A DNA stretch of 64,000 nucleotides, taken from positions 186,001 to 250,000 of the forward strand of contig NZ_JASJNC010000005.1 of NCBI RefSeq assembly GCF_030065545.1, in the 5' to 3' direction. Below the pieces are notes generated by a model. It was not told the DNA's origin. It saw only the letters and a list, made by a program, of their open reading frames with translations, and made no database searches. The translations under genes were made by a program, and so were the position numbers. The DNA comes from Marinicella marina. Its GTDB lineage: Bacteria > Pseudomonadota > Gammaproteobacteria > Xanthomonadales > Marinicellaceae. Shown here piece after piece: positions 36,946 through 46,421 of the stretch; within the stretch, counting starts at the first letter, position 1; the number at the start of each line of letters is the position of its first letter.

Positions 36946-37911
36946 TTAGTTGATTGTGGGTCCATTTGTGGTGATGACATCGGCTGGAATGGCTTCAGAG
37001 TTTGGCACCGGATCAGCCAGTCTAAACATGATAATGTCGGTATTTCCCGTAATGTTGTATTGACTGATTGCGTAGGTAGTTCCGGCTAGACTGTCATTTG
37101 AACCAATTCTGGCAACCAGGTTGGCAGTTGCTGGAAAGTTATACCAATCACCAGGCGTTTCCCAGTCATTTAAACTGAATGGTGCAGCTGATCCTACTGG
37201 TCTTGGACGAGGTGATGGATCCCAACAATGTCCGGCTGATAAAATAATGGTGGGTGAAATCAGCACTGCACTACATGCTAAATTGCCATTTGTCCTTTCC
37301 AGGCGTACAGTGGCATTACGCTGTCTCGAATTGATGTCATTGATGCCGCCAGTTAATCTTGCAGAGGTACTTCCAATGTCATTTGAGAGGTTTGTTAATT
37401 GCCATGATTGGTCATTTGATGAGCCATTACAGGTGTATGATGTGACAGGTGCTCCTTCAAAATTATGACGTCCTCGATGAATATTTAAACATCTATTGGT
37501 GCTTTTGTTTTTTAATTGAACGCTATGGTCATTGTTTTTAACCACCTGCCAAAATTGGTCTGGGGTGTTGGCACAGTTTGCTATTGAGACCTTACCTCCC
37601 TCTTTATTCTCTCTGCCTTTGTGAATATTAAGGCAGCGCCGAGTACTGATGTTTTTTAATTGAATCCAATCGTCTTCAATTTCTATGACTGCCCAATTTT
37701 GATCATTGGTAGTGGTGCAAGAGTAAACTGAGACAGCTCCGCCATGTCGGTTTTCATTGCCGGCGTGAACATTCAAACAACGTTCTACAGATTGGTTCTT
37801 AAGTTTTATTATCACTTCAGCATGACTGAAACTGATAACAGAATTAAAGACGAATAAAAAGCCAGTTAATGATTTCAGAATACTGGGTTTAATTGCTCTT
37901 TTGATTTTCAT
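36946..37911 (-). CDS. N-terminal fragment of the broken protease (lectin plus His/Asp half)
   Basis: 321 residues from the ribosome-bound ATG at 37911 to the premature TAA. This product could still be exported as a beta-trefoil lectin with half of a trypsin domain. It would have no peptidase activity because the Ser site lies beyond the stop. Confidence 0.5.
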   Translation of the reverse strand: MKIKRAIKPSILKSLTGFLFVFNSVISFSHAEVIIKLKNQSVERCLNVHAGNENRHGGAVSVYSCTTTNDQNWAVIEIEDDWIQLKNISTRRCLNIHKGRENKEGGKVSIANCANTPDQFWQVVKNNDHSVQLKNKSTNRCLNIHRGRHNFEGAPVTSYTCNGSSNDQSWQLTNLSNDIGSTSARLTGGINDINSRQRNATVRLERTNGNLACSAVLISPTIILSAGHCWDPSPRPRPVGSAAPFSLNDWETPGDWYNFPATANLVARIGSNDSLAGTTYAISQYNITGNTDIIMFRLADPVPNSEAIPADVITTNGPTIN

Positions 37912-38219
37912 ATTGAACTCCTTTTTTTTTAGTTTCATCCTATAAATACGTTAGCGCATGAAAAATTATGACATTTAAATACAAATCATATTTTTAAAAA
38001 CAGAGATAAAAGTAGTCTGCATTTTTTTAAAGACTTTCAGACAATATTGGCAGCAGGGAGCAATTGGTGGTTTCTATCGTTATGAGAAAAGGCAGAGATT
38101 CATATTTCTTGTTTTTTATGGGGTCATTTGAAATGATTTTTTACCACGCATTTGCTGTGTTTTAACAAGAAAAAGGTTAGAATCTTCCCTTCAAAATTCA
38201 ACCAGCAATGATCTTAAAA
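37912..38219. other. Intergenic region between the broken protease and acnD
   Basis: About 300 AT-rich bases between divergent genes. They must hold both promoters. A TAGAAT (38178-38183) is a possible acnD -10, without a clear -35 box. Nothing else is seen. Confidence 0.45.
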
Positions 38220-40808
38220 ATGAATACAAAATACCGCAAAAAACTACCAGGAACAGATTTAGACTACTTTGATACCCGAGCAGCGGTGGAAGAGATTGCT
38301 GCTGGGGCATTTGATGAGTTGCCATTCACGTCAAAAGTATTGGCTGAAAATTTAGTCAGGCGCTGTCCGCCTGAAAACCTTGAAGCAAGTTTAAGTCAGA
38401 TCATTGAACGTCGTCGTGATTTGGATTTTCCTTGGTTTCCGGCGCGTGTGGTATGCCATGATATTTTGGGTCAAACAGCATTTGTTGATTTAGCGGGCTT
38501 ACGTGATGCCATTGCCGAGAAGGGCGGTGATCCGGCGCAGATAAATCCAGTGGTGCCGACGCAATTAATTGTGGATCATTCACTGGCCGTGGAGCATGCT
38601 GGTTTTGAAAAAGATGCTTTTGAAAAAAACCGAGCGATAGAAGATCGCCGGAACGCCGATCGATTCAGGTTCATTAATTGGTGTAAAACCGCCTTCAAAA
38701 ATGTCAACGTTGTGCCTCCTGGTAATGGCATCATGCACCAAATTAACTTAGAGCGCATGTCACCGGTGATTCAAGCCCGTGATGGTGTGGCTTTTCCAGA
38801 TACCCTGGTGGGTACTGATTCACATACTCCGATGGTCGACGCTTTGGGGGTGATCGCAGTGGGAGTGGGTGGTTTAGAAGCTGAATCGGTGATGCTGGGT
38901 CGCGCATCCTATATGCGCTTGCCAGATATCATTGGGGTTGAAATGGTGGGTAAACCACAAGCGGGCATCACCAGTACCGATATTGTGTTGGCTGTGACTG
39001 AATTTTTACGCAATGAGAAAGTGGTCTCTTCCTACTTGGAGTTTTATGGCGAAGGCGCAGATGCTTTGACTTTGGGCGATCGAGCAACCATTTCTAACAT
39101 GACACCTGAGTTCGGTGCCACGGCTGCGATGTTTTTCATTGACCAACAAACCATTGATTACTTAACTTTAACCGGACGTGACGCAGCACAAGTCAAGCTG
39201 GTTGAAACTTACGCCAAACAGACTGGGTTGTGGGCCGATCAGATGACAGGCGCCAAATATGAACGGGTTTTGACCTTCGATTTGGCTGCTGTGGGTCGTA
39301 ATATCGCTGGTCCTTCAAATCCGCACGCCAAAGTGGCTGTCACTGACCTGGCTGCCAAAGGCCTGACCGGCGATTACAGCAGTGAGGATGGCTTGATGCC
39401 AGATGGTGCTTGTATTATTGCAGCGATTACCAGTTGTACCAACACCTCAAATCCCAAGAATATGATTGCTGCCGGTTTGATTGCGCGCAATTTAAATAAA
39501 CTGGGTTTGACCCGTAAGCCTTGGGTCAAAACCTCCTTGGCACCGGGTTCAAAAGCCGTGACATTGTATTTAGAAGAGTCTGGTTTGTTACCAGAACTGG
39601 AACAATTAGGTTTTGGTGTGGTTGGTTATGCCTGCACATCCTGCAACGGCATGAGTGGTGCTTTAGACCCTAAAATCAAGCAGGAAATTGAAGACAGAAA
39701 CTTATATTCTACAGCGGTGCTTTCAGGCAATCGCAACTTCGATGGCCGCATTCACCCCCATGCTGATCAAGCCTTTCTGGCTTCACCGCCATTGGTGGTG
39801 GCCTACGCCATTGCGGGCTCGATTCGTTTTGATATTGAAAAAGATGTGTTGGGTATTGACCAAGATGGCAATGAAATTCGCCTGAAAGATGTTTGGCCGA
39901 CTGATGAAGAAGTCAATGCAGTGATCAAAGCGAGCGTTAAGCCGGAGCACTTCAGCCAGGTTTATGAACCGATGTTCAACGTACAAGAAATGCTCAATAA
40001 GAAAACCAATCCATTGTATGACTGGGACGTGAAATCAACTTACATTCAGCGACCACCTTATTGGGAAGGGGCATTGGCCAAAGAACGTACCATGAAAGGC
40101 ATGCGACCCTTGGCTGTGTTAGGTGATAACATCACCACCGATCATTTATCACCTTCTAATGCAATTCAGTTATCCAGTGCCGCTGGTGCTTATTTAGCGA
40201 AAATGGGCGTGCCAGAGGAAGATTTTAATTCCTACGCCACCCACCGCGGTGATCACTTAACTGCCCAAAGAGCAACCTTTGCTAACCCCAAATTACTTAA
40301 TGAAATGGTGCTTGATGAGCATGGTGAGATCAAACAAGGCTCACTGGCACGTTTAGAGCCAGAGGGTACTGAAATGCGCATGTGGGAAACCATTGAAACT
40401 TACATGCAACGAGAACAACCTTTGATCATCATTGCGGGTGCTGATTATGGCCAAGGCTCATCAAGGGACTGGGCGGCCAAAGGTGTGCGCTTGGCGGGTG
40501 TTGAAGTGATTGTGGCTGAGGGCTTTGAGCGCATCCACCGCACCAATCTGATTGGTATGGGCGTGCTGCCGTTGGAGTTCACCGGTGGAGAAACCCGTAA
40601 GACATACCAAATCGACGGCACTGAAACCTATGAGGTGCAAGGTGATATTGCGCCCGGAGCTGATATGCAAGTGATTATGACCCGTAAAAACGGTGAGCAA
40701 GCGACCATTCCGGTTAAGTCCAGATTGGATACGGCTGAAGAGGTTTTGATTTATGAAGCCGGCGGCGTGTTGCAGCGCTTTGCCAATGATTTTTTGGCTG
40801 GTAGTTAA
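38220..40808 (+). CDS. acnD: Fe/S-dependent 2-methylcitrate dehydratase AcnD
   Basis: 862-residue aconitase-superfamily enzyme that dehydrates 2-methylcitrate to 2-methylaconitate in propionate degradation. The N-terminus MNTKYRKKLPGTDLDYFDTRAAVEEIA and the run LDFPWFPARVVCHDILGQTAFVDLAGLRDAIA are characteristic of AcnD rather than AcnA. The 4Fe-4S Cys residues are in ITSCTNTSNP and GYACTSCNGMSG. The swivel domain has DYGQGSSRDWAAKG. The product needs PrpF, encoded at 42574-43755. The ATG at 38220 gives the family N-terminus; an ATG four codons earlier is less likely. prpB and prpC are not in the window. Confidence 0.94.
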   Translation: MNTKYRKKLPGTDLDYFDTRAAVEEIAAGAFDELPFTSKVLAENLVRRCPPENLEASLSQIIERRRDLDFPWFPARVVCHDILGQTAFVDLAGLRDAIAEKGGDPAQINPVVPTQLIVDHSLAVEHAGFEKDAFEKNRAIEDRRNADRFRFINWCKTAFKNVNVVPPGNGIMHQINLERMSPVIQARDGVAFPDTLVGTDSHTPMVDALGVIAVGVGGLEAESVMLGRASYMRLPDIIGVEMVGKPQAGITSTDIVLAVTEFLRNEKVVSSYLEFYGEGADALTLGDRATISNMTPEFGATAAMFFIDQQTIDYLTLTGRDAAQVKLVETYAKQTGLWADQMTGAKYERVLTFDLAAVGRNIAGPSNPHAKVAVTDLAAKGLTGDYSSEDGLMPDGACIIAAITSCTNTSNPKNMIAAGLIARNLNKLGLTRKPWVKTSLAPGSKAVTLYLEESGLLPELEQLGFGVVGYACTSCNGMSGALDPKIKQEIEDRNLYSTAVLSGNRNFDGRIHPHADQAFLASPPLVVAYAIAGSIRFDIEKDVLGIDQDGNEIRLKDVWPTDEEVNAVIKASVKPEHFSQVYEPMFNVQEMLNKKTNPLYDWDVKSTYIQRPPYWEGALAKERTMKGMRPLAVLGDNITTDHLSPSNAIQLSSAAGAYLAKMGVPEEDFNSYATHRGDHLTAQRATFANPKLLNEMVLDEHGEIKQGSLARLEPEGTEMRMWETIETYMQREQPLIIIAGADYGQGSSRDWAAKGVRLAGVEVIVAEGFERIHRTNLIGMGVLPLEFTGGETRKTYQIDGTETYEVQGDIAPGADMQVIMTRKNGEQATIPVKSRLDTAEEVLIYEAGGVLQRFANDFLAGS

Positions 40809-40835
40809 CGGTCGATTTAAAAGCAACATAAAAGC

Positions 40836-41807
40836 ATGAAATCAAATAGGCTGGTGAAAAGCTTGATGAGGGTGATTGTGGCTGTCCTGATCAGCTTGAT
40901 GGTGGTTATTTACATGGTTGTGAGACCTACATTTTTCACCAGCCAAAAGCAGCAAGTTGAGATAAGTGTTAATGCGCTGGAATTAGAAAAACATGTAAAG
41001 CATATTTCAGAAAATTTATCACCACGAAGCTATCAAAACTCAGACAACTTATCTGACACTGTTAATTACATCCAAGGACAAATGAAACTTCACACCACAG
41101 ACGTTGAAATACAAAATTATGTGGTAAACCAAGTTGAGTATAAAAACGTGATAGCCAGATTTGGACCAATTACTGATGATTTGATAGTGGTGGGAGCACA
41201 TTATGATGTCATGGGAGAATACCCTGGCGCCGATGACAATGCCAGTGGGGTGGCTGGACTGTTTGAATTAGCCAGATTACTAAGCCAAAGCGATTTGAAT
41301 AAAAGTATTGAGTTAGTTGCCTATACATTGGAAGAACCTCCTTTCTTTGCCAGTACAGATATGGGTAGTTACATACATGCTGAATCTGTTAAAAGCAGAA
41401 ATGTACTGTTGATGATTTCATTAGAGATGATTGGTTATTTCACTGATAAAAAAGCATCTCAGGATTATCCATTATCTGTGATGAAGCTTTTTTACCCTTC
41501 CAAGGGGAACTACATTTCCGTCGTCGATCAAGTTTTTTCAAATGCTGCCAGCCAACTCAAGCAGTCTTTAAATAACTACACGGATTTACCAGCGTACTCA
41601 ATCAACGCGCCAACGGCAGTCCAAGGCATTGATTTTTCAGATCACAGGAATTATTGGCAGTTTGGATTTCCTGCAGTGATGGTTACAGATACTTCGTTCT
41701 ATCGTAACAAATATTACCACACAGCTGAGGACACCTTCGAAAAGTTAGATTATGAAGCCATGGCTAAAGTGGTGTTTGGCGTTTATAAGCATGTGGTCTC
41801 GTTGTGA
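40836..41807 (+). CDS. Membrane-anchored M28-family metallopeptidase
   Basis: 323 residues. One N-terminal helix (VIVAVLISLMVVIYMVV) exports and probably anchors it. Zinc ligands and catalytic residues of M28 aminopeptidases are present: H122 (GAHYDVMG), D133 (GADDNASG), E166-E167 (TLEEPPF), the late Asp in IDFSDHRNYW and His in NKYYHTAED. It lies 27 bases after acnD in the same direction, so it may be co-transcribed, though its role in propionate breakdown is not evident. Confidence 0.88.
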   Translation: MKSNRLVKSLMRVIVAVLISLMVVIYMVVRPTFFTSQKQQVEISVNALELEKHVKHISENLSPRSYQNSDNLSDTVNYIQGQMKLHTTDVEIQNYVVNQVEYKNVIARFGPITDDLIVVGAHYDVMGEYPGADDNASGVAGLFELARLLSQSDLNKSIELVAYTLEEPPFFASTDMGSYIHAESVKSRNVLLMISLEMIGYFTDKKASQDYPLSVMKLFYPSKGNYISVVDQVFSNAASQLKQSLNNYTDLPAYSINAPTAVQGIDFSDHRNYWQFGFPAVMVTDTSFYRNKYYHTAEDTFEKLDYEAMAKVVFGVYKHVVSL

Positions 41808-41876
41808 ATAATAGTTAACAATCCATAACTGGCTTAAAGAACCATAACAAATGGCTCATCATATATTTAACGCAAA

Positions 41877-41906
41877 TAAAAAAGCCGGTACAAGACCGGC
41901 TTTTTT
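41877..41906. terminator. Bidirectional terminator
   Basis: AAAAAGCCGGT-ACAAG-ACCGGCTTTTT. It ends the M28 gene (+) and the cold-shock gene (-). Confidence 0.93.
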
Positions 41907-41928
41907 ATGCTTAAACTGTTGTGCGCTT

Positions 41929-42135
41929 TTATTGCGGCACTACGTTGTTAGCACAAGGACCTTTTTGGCCTTCGCCAACTTCAAACTCTACAGCTTGACC
42001 GTCATTTAAAGTAGCGAAACCGCCACCACTTTGGATTGCTGTGTGGTGAACAAATAAATCTTTGCCACCGTCTTCTGGAGTGATAAAACCAAAACCTTTA
42101 TCAGGGTTGAACCACTTTACTGTACCTTTACTCAT
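41929..42135 (-). CDS. Cold-shock (CspA-family) RNA chaperone
   Basis: 68 residues; one cold-shock domain with both RNA-binding motifs, KGFGFITPE (RNP1) and DLFVHHTAI (RNP2). It begins [14 protein letters not shown] and ends [10 protein letters not shown]. Binds single-stranded nucleic acid and melts RNA structure. The start at 42135 matches the family; the open frame upstream to 42186 is leader. The long AT-rich DNA upstream could hold an extended 5' leader as in cspA genes. Confidence 0.93.
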   Translation of the reverse strand: MSKGTVKWFNPDKGFGFITPEDGGKDLFVHHTAIQSGGGFATLNDGQAVEFEVGEGQKGPCANNVVPQ

Positions 42136-42573
42136 AATATATATTTCTACTTTGTTTGGTGAAAAATAAATAAACCAATGACCCAATTCACCGTTTGGGC
42201 ATCAGCACTTATAGTTAAATCAAGAACATGGTTATATAAAATGAATTAGACAACGATTTGGTTTTGAACAGAAGTGATTATTTAATGGAAGGTTTTACTT
42301 TCGAATTGAATAAGTTTTGTATTCTTAACCCGCAAAAACAAAACGTTATGTTTTGAATTACGCCAGATTTGAGTGCATTGTACAAGATTATGCTGAACAA
42401 TGTATGAATGATGGGTTATTTTAATCCAATAAAGCCAAATTAAATCGTTTTATGTTCGAGTTTCAGTGAAGTCAGGGCTTTTTCAACAAAATTAAGCGGA
42501 CAATAATCAGTAAGCTATATAATACCCAGCCATTATTTAGTTTGTTCCTTCACCTTAAATTTTAAAATCTGCT
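42136..42573. other. 438-bp intergenic region between csp and prpF
   Basis: AT-rich, without credible open frames. It must carry the divergent promoters for the cold-shock gene and prpF. A long csp leader is plausible by analogy with cspA; I could not identify a cold box or a clear -35/-10 pair. Confidence 0.45.
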
Positions 42574-43755
42574 ATGAACCTCAAACCACAAATTCAAATT
42601 CCTGCCACTTACATGCGCGGCGGCACCTCAAAAGGAGTCTTTTTTAACTTAACTGATTTGCCTGAGCGCGCACAGGTGCCTGGTGATTATCGTGATCAGT
42701 TGTTGTTGCGTGTCATTGGTAGCCCTGACCCATACGGCAAACAAACCGATGGCATGGGTGGTGCAACATCCAGCACCAGTAAGACTGTGATTCTATCGAA
42801 AAGTGATGAACCTGGACATGATGTGGATTATTTGTTTGGTCAAGTGGCCATTGATAAAGCTTTTGTGGACTGGAGCGGCAACTGCGGCAACTTAACCGCA
42901 GCAGTGGGTTCATTCGCTATCAGCAATGGTCTGGTCGATGCTTCCCGAGTTCCAGATAATGGCACCGCAGTGGTGCGAATCTGGCAAGCCAACATCAAGA
43001 AAACCATCGTTGCGCACGTACCAATGACTGCTGGCCAAGTACAGGAAACTGGTGATTTTGAATTAGATGGTGTTACTTTCCCAGCAGCGGAAGTGAAAAT
43101 TGATTTTGTTGATCCGGTGGGTGATGCAGCCATGTTTCCAACAGGTAAATTAATTGATGAACTACAAGTGCCCGGGGTTGGAGGATTGATGGTAACTATG
43201 ATTGCTGCAGGCATTCCAACCATTTTTCTCAATGCGGCAGACATTGGGTTCAAAGGTACTGAACTACAAGGTGACATCAACAGCAATACTGAGACCTTAC
43301 AATTATTTGAACTGATACGTGCTTATGGTGCGGTAAAAATGGGTCTGATTGATTCAGTCGATGAAGCAAGTGGTAGGCAACACACACCTAAAGTAGCGAT
43401 GGTGGCGCCATCACAGTCATACACGTCATCCAGTGGCAAAGCGATTGCTGCTGGTGATATCGATTTGAATGTTCGGGCCATGTCGATGGGTTTATTACAC
43501 CATGCCATGATGGGTACGGCAGCAGTGGCGATTGCTTCAGCTGCAGCCATTCCAGGTACATTGGTCAATTTAGCAGCTGGTGGTGGTGACAGGAACTCGG
43601 TACGCTTTGGTCATCCTTCTGGCACCTTAAAAGTGGGTGCTGCAGTTGACCAAGTTAACGGTGAATGGAAAGCGCAAAAAGTCAGTATGAGTCGCTCAGC
43701 CAGGCGGTTGATGAAGGGTGAGGTGTTTGTGCCGGGCGATGCGCTGCCTGCTTAG
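42574..43755 (+). CDS. prpF: 2-Methylaconitate cis-trans isomerase PrpF
   Basis: 393 residues of the PrpF family (diaminopimelate-epimerase-like fold). Conserved blocks are PATYMRGGTSKGVFF, DPYGKQTDGMGGATSSTSK and WSGNCGNLTAAVG. It isomerises the 2-methylaconitate produced by AcnD so that aconitase can hydrate it. AcnD and PrpF usually sit side by side; here they are 1.8 kb apart with an M28 gene and a reverse-strand cold-shock gene between them. No ribosome binding site is obvious. Confidence 0.95.
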   Translation: MNLKPQIQIPATYMRGGTSKGVFFNLTDLPERAQVPGDYRDQLLLRVIGSPDPYGKQTDGMGGATSSTSKTVILSKSDEPGHDVDYLFGQVAIDKAFVDWSGNCGNLTAAVGSFAISNGLVDASRVPDNGTAVVRIWQANIKKTIVAHVPMTAGQVQETGDFELDGVTFPAAEVKIDFVDPVGDAAMFPTGKLIDELQVPGVGGLMVTMIAAGIPTIFLNAADIGFKGTELQGDINSNTETLQLFELIRAYGAVKMGLIDSVDEASGRQHTPKVAMVAPSQSYTSSSGKAIAAGDIDLNVRAMSMGLLHHAMMGTAAVAIASAAAIPGTLVNLAAGGGDRNSVRFGHPSGTLKVGAAVDQVNGEWKAQKVSMSRSARRLMKGEVFVPGDALPA

Positions 43756-43785
43756 GTTGGGCCAGTTGTTAGGTTGGTCCATTAA

Positions 43786-45198
43786 TTAAGCTGAGATTGC
43801 GATGCGATTTCTGCCTTCGTGTTTGGCTTGGTACAACAATTGATCGGCACGATCCAGGCAACTTAATATGGTTTCTTCAGTTCGCAGTTGAGCCACCCCA
43901 AAGCTACAGGTCAAGGCTTTGCCATGTTTGAATATGTGATTTTTTAAATGGTTTTGGATGCGCAAGCAGAGTTTCTCAGCGTCTTTGAGTTTCGCTGGTT
44001 GTTTAACGATTACAAATTCTTCACCGCCCCAACGACAAACAATTTCTTGGTTTTGGCAACACAGTTTCAGGACCTGGGCAAATTCTCGCAGCACCTCATC
44101 ACCTACCACATGGCCATGGGCATCGTTGATGGCTTTGAACCAATCCAAGTCTAAAAATATCAGGCACAAAGATTGGTTGTTGTCTTTGAAATCATCATTC
44201 GATATCAATTGGTTGAAATAATGGCGGTTATAAAGTTGGGTCAAACCATCTTTTTGGCTGATTTTTTGTAGGTTGGCATTGGATTTAAGTAATTGTTTTT
44301 GTAAATCACTGAGTTGATGGTTTTTGGTGGTCAACACCGTGTTATAGCGTTTGATACTGAAATACCTGACCAAGACCAGTAAAAATAAAACCAATGCGCC
44401 TATTCCCAACTGCCACATTAATTTGTAGTTGGTGCTGTCTATTACTTTGACATTGTTCCATTTGTTATATATCTCAAAGTGTTGCTGCCGGTCCATGTTG
44501 GCCAGCGCGTTATCAATACTATTGAGCAAGGCTTGATTCCCTATTGCCACACCCATTCGCAGGTCGTCATCTGGGCCACCCCAGCCAGCGATTTTTAATT
44601 CAGTTAAGCCTAAGGTTTGGATGTGGTTGTTGACTGAATGAACTGACCCAACAAATAAATCAACTTCACCATTTTCAACCGCCATCAAACCATCCAATTC
44701 ACTTTCATAGGCCACTGTGTTTATTTGGGGATAGTTATTGGCGATGTATTCAGTGATGCGGTAACCCGCTGTTACTCCTAAAGTGCGCTCACCAATGCTT
44801 TCAAAGCTTTGCATGAAAGGTTGTTCGGTATCAGAGACCAGAAAGTTCGGCGATGAAAAATAAACTTGAGTGAAGTCTAAAAACGCATCACGCTCATTGG
44901 TTTGGTTCAACATCGGTAGCAAGCTACATCGGCCTTGCTTCAAGTATTCTACCGATTGCTGCCAGTTTTTGGTTTCAATCAATTCAAATTGATATGGGGT
45001 GGTTTCATTGAGGTAGGAGATGTAGTCAGCTGATAAGCCAATGTGTTGGCTGTCTTCAATCGCTTCGTAGGGCAACCAGTTAGGGTCGATACAATAGGGC
45101 ACACGAATCTGAGCCAAAGCAGTTGTCATTACACAACTGACACACCCAAGAAGCACACTTATTCTTATCCACTTAGGGTTGTTCAAAAAAAAACCCAA
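43786..45198 (-). CDS. Diguanylate cyclase with periplasmic solute-binding (SBP_bac_3) sensor
   Basis: About 470 residues. A signal/anchor segment (ISVLLGCVSCVMTTALA) is followed by a type-3 solute-binding domain (IRVPYCIDPNWLPYEA to ~245), a membrane helix (LGIGALVLFLLVLVRYF), a short coiled coil and a GGDEF domain with active-site WGGEEF. The inhibitory I-site RxxD is replaced by QNQE. It should make c-di-GMP in response to a periplasmic amino-acid-like ligand. The start is uncertain: TTG at 45198 follows an out-of-frame ATG and a run of nine T, so a one-base length change would give an ATG start. Confidence 0.85.
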   Translation of the reverse strand: MGFFLNNPKWIRISVLLGCVSCVMTTALAQIRVPYCIDPNWLPYEAIEDSQHIGLSADYISYLNETTPYQFELIETKNWQQSVEYLKQGRCSLLPMLNQTNERDAFLDFTQVYFSSPNFLVSDTEQPFMQSFESIGERTLGVTAGYRITEYIANNYPQINTVAYESELDGLMAVENGEVDLFVGSVHSVNNHIQTLGLTELKIAGWGGPDDDLRMGVAIGNQALLNSIDNALANMDRQQHFEIYNKWNNVKVIDSTNYKLMWQLGIGALVLFLLVLVRYFSIKRYNTVLTTKNHQLSDLQKQLLKSNANLQKISQKDGLTQLYNRHYFNQLISNDDFKDNNQSLCLIFLDLDWFKAINDAHGHVVGDEVLREFAQVLKLCCQNQEIVCRWGGEEFVIVKQPAKLKDAEKLCLRIQNHLKNHIFKHGKALTCSFGVAQLRTEETILSCLDRADQLLYQAKHEGRNRIAISA

Positions 45199-45408
45199 GC
45201 ATTTTCACACTACACATACCGTCAGCATATATCGATATGAAAGATTTTGGTTGGTTTGGTATCGTATTAGGCTGAAAAATAAGCTAAAAAGTCGGGTGAA
45301 CCCTAAGTTATTGCCTAGAGATCATAAAAAGTACAAAATTTTGTCAATTTAATTTGTACGTCATTCTTTCGGCTTACAATGTCATCAAACTAAAACATAC
45401 TGAGCTTT

Positions 45409-46182
45409 ATGGAAATCATTATTATTTCGCTGGTGGCACTGGCAGCCTCACTTTTAACCTTGTTTTCAGGCTTTGGCTTAGGTACCTTACTGATGCCGGT
45501 GGTGGCTGTGTTTTTCCCATTGGAAATTGCTATTGGTATGACGGCCATTGTGCACTTGACCAATAATTTATTCAAAGTGGCCATTCTCGGCAAACATGCG
45601 GTCAAACAAGTGCTTATCCGTTTTGGTGTCCCTGCTGTACTGGCGGCATTTATTGGTGCTTGGGTATTGGGTTTGTTAGCAGATGGCAGCACCCCCATCA
45701 ATTATCAGTTGATGGATCATCAGTTACAAACCACCTGGCTTAATGTGGTTGTGGGTGGTTTGATTTTAATCTTTGTGTTTTTGGAATTTTCCAAAACTTT
45801 TGCGGCAATCAAATTAGGGCCTAAATTCCTCCCTTTGGGGGGCAGTATCAGTGGTTTTTTTGGTGGACTATCAGGCCATCAAGGGGCTTTTCGCAGCATG
45901 TTTTTACTCAAAGCAGGTTTGACCAAAGAACAATTCATTGCCACTGGAGTGATGGTGGCGGTGATGGTCGACGTGGCTCGTCTAAGCATCTATGGCAAGG
46001 ATTTGGCTGAGAATTACCAAGCAATAGACTGGGCTTTGGTCATCGCGGCCAGCTTGTCGGCCTTTGTTGGTGCCTATGTGGGGAAGAAAGTGTTACAAAA
46101 AATCACCATCAAAACTGTGCATTTGTTGGTTTCATTGTTGCTGGTGGTAGTCGCTGTTGGTTTGATGCTGGGTTTGATTTAA
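45409..46182 (+). CDS. TauE/SafE-family sulfite/anion permease
   Basis: 257 residues, about eight membrane helices, in two similar halves typical of TauE/SafE (DUF81): ASLLTLFSGFGLGTLLMPVVAVFFPLEIAIGMTAIVHLTNN and LPLGGSISGFFGGLSGHQGAFRSMFLL. Members move sulfite, sulfoacetate or related organic anions. No sulfur genes are nearby to name the substrate. Confidence 0.88.
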   Translation: MEIIIISLVALAASLLTLFSGFGLGTLLMPVVAVFFPLEIAIGMTAIVHLTNNLFKVAILGKHAVKQVLIRFGVPAVLAAFIGAWVLGLLADGSTPINYQLMDHQLQTTWLNVVVGGLILIFVFLEFSKTFAAIKLGPKFLPLGGSISGFFGGLSGHQGAFRSMFLLKAGLTKEQFIATGVMVAVMVDVARLSIYGKDLAENYQAIDWALVIAASLSAFVGAYVGKKVLQKITIKTVHLLVSLLLVVVAVGLMLGLI

Positions 46183-46421
46183 TCTACCTGTTTCGATTTT
46201 GTGAATATTGGCACATGTTTAATTGATGGGTGTTGTGATAACTTATCAATCAAGTTATTCATACCCACAAGACATCAATCAGTTTTGACAGAACAACACA
46301 ATTATGGCCTAAGTGGGTATACTTTATAAGATACACAATGGTATTTTTTGGCTCAGCAAAGCCCATTTATTGTCTGTGCCAATTGTACGGTAATGAATCT
46401 TGAACTATGGAGGGATTAATG

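Larger units (their letters stand above)
36073..37911 (-). pseudogene. Secreted ricin-lectin/trypsin-like protease, broken by an in-frame TAA
   Basis: One continuous 613-codon frame contains a single TAA at 36948-36946. Order: signal peptide (ILKSLTGFLFVFNSVISFSHA), a ricin-type beta-trefoil with three repeats bearing QSW/QFW/QNW motifs (~30-170), and a trypsin-like domain. Catalytic His is in LSAGHCWD and Asp in NTDIIMFRL, both before the stop. Immediately after it, in the same frame, come FFQGKILRVAGWGG (trypsin VxGWG) and the Ser site IIPGDSGGPLYW. The stop therefore separates the triad and must inactivate the enzyme unless read through. The start at 37911 has GGAG at six bases. A further ~190 residues of unknown fold follow the protease. 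A base error in the sequence is the main alternative. Confidence 0.85.

Noticed and set aside
36946..36948. Stop codon reassignment or programmed recoding of TAA
   Set aside because: Many intact genes here end in TAA, TAA does not encode selenocysteine or pyrrolysine, and no clear downstream stimulatory structure is seen. Readthrough cannot be excluded but is not supported.
36789..36980. Frameshift as the cause of the broken protease
   Set aside because: The frames before and after the TAA are identical; another frame here gives no trypsin-like text.
38220..40808. Reading this gene as a general aconitase (acnA)
   Set aside because: The N-terminal MNTKYRKKLPGTDLDYFDTR block and the presence of prpF downstream are specific for AcnD.
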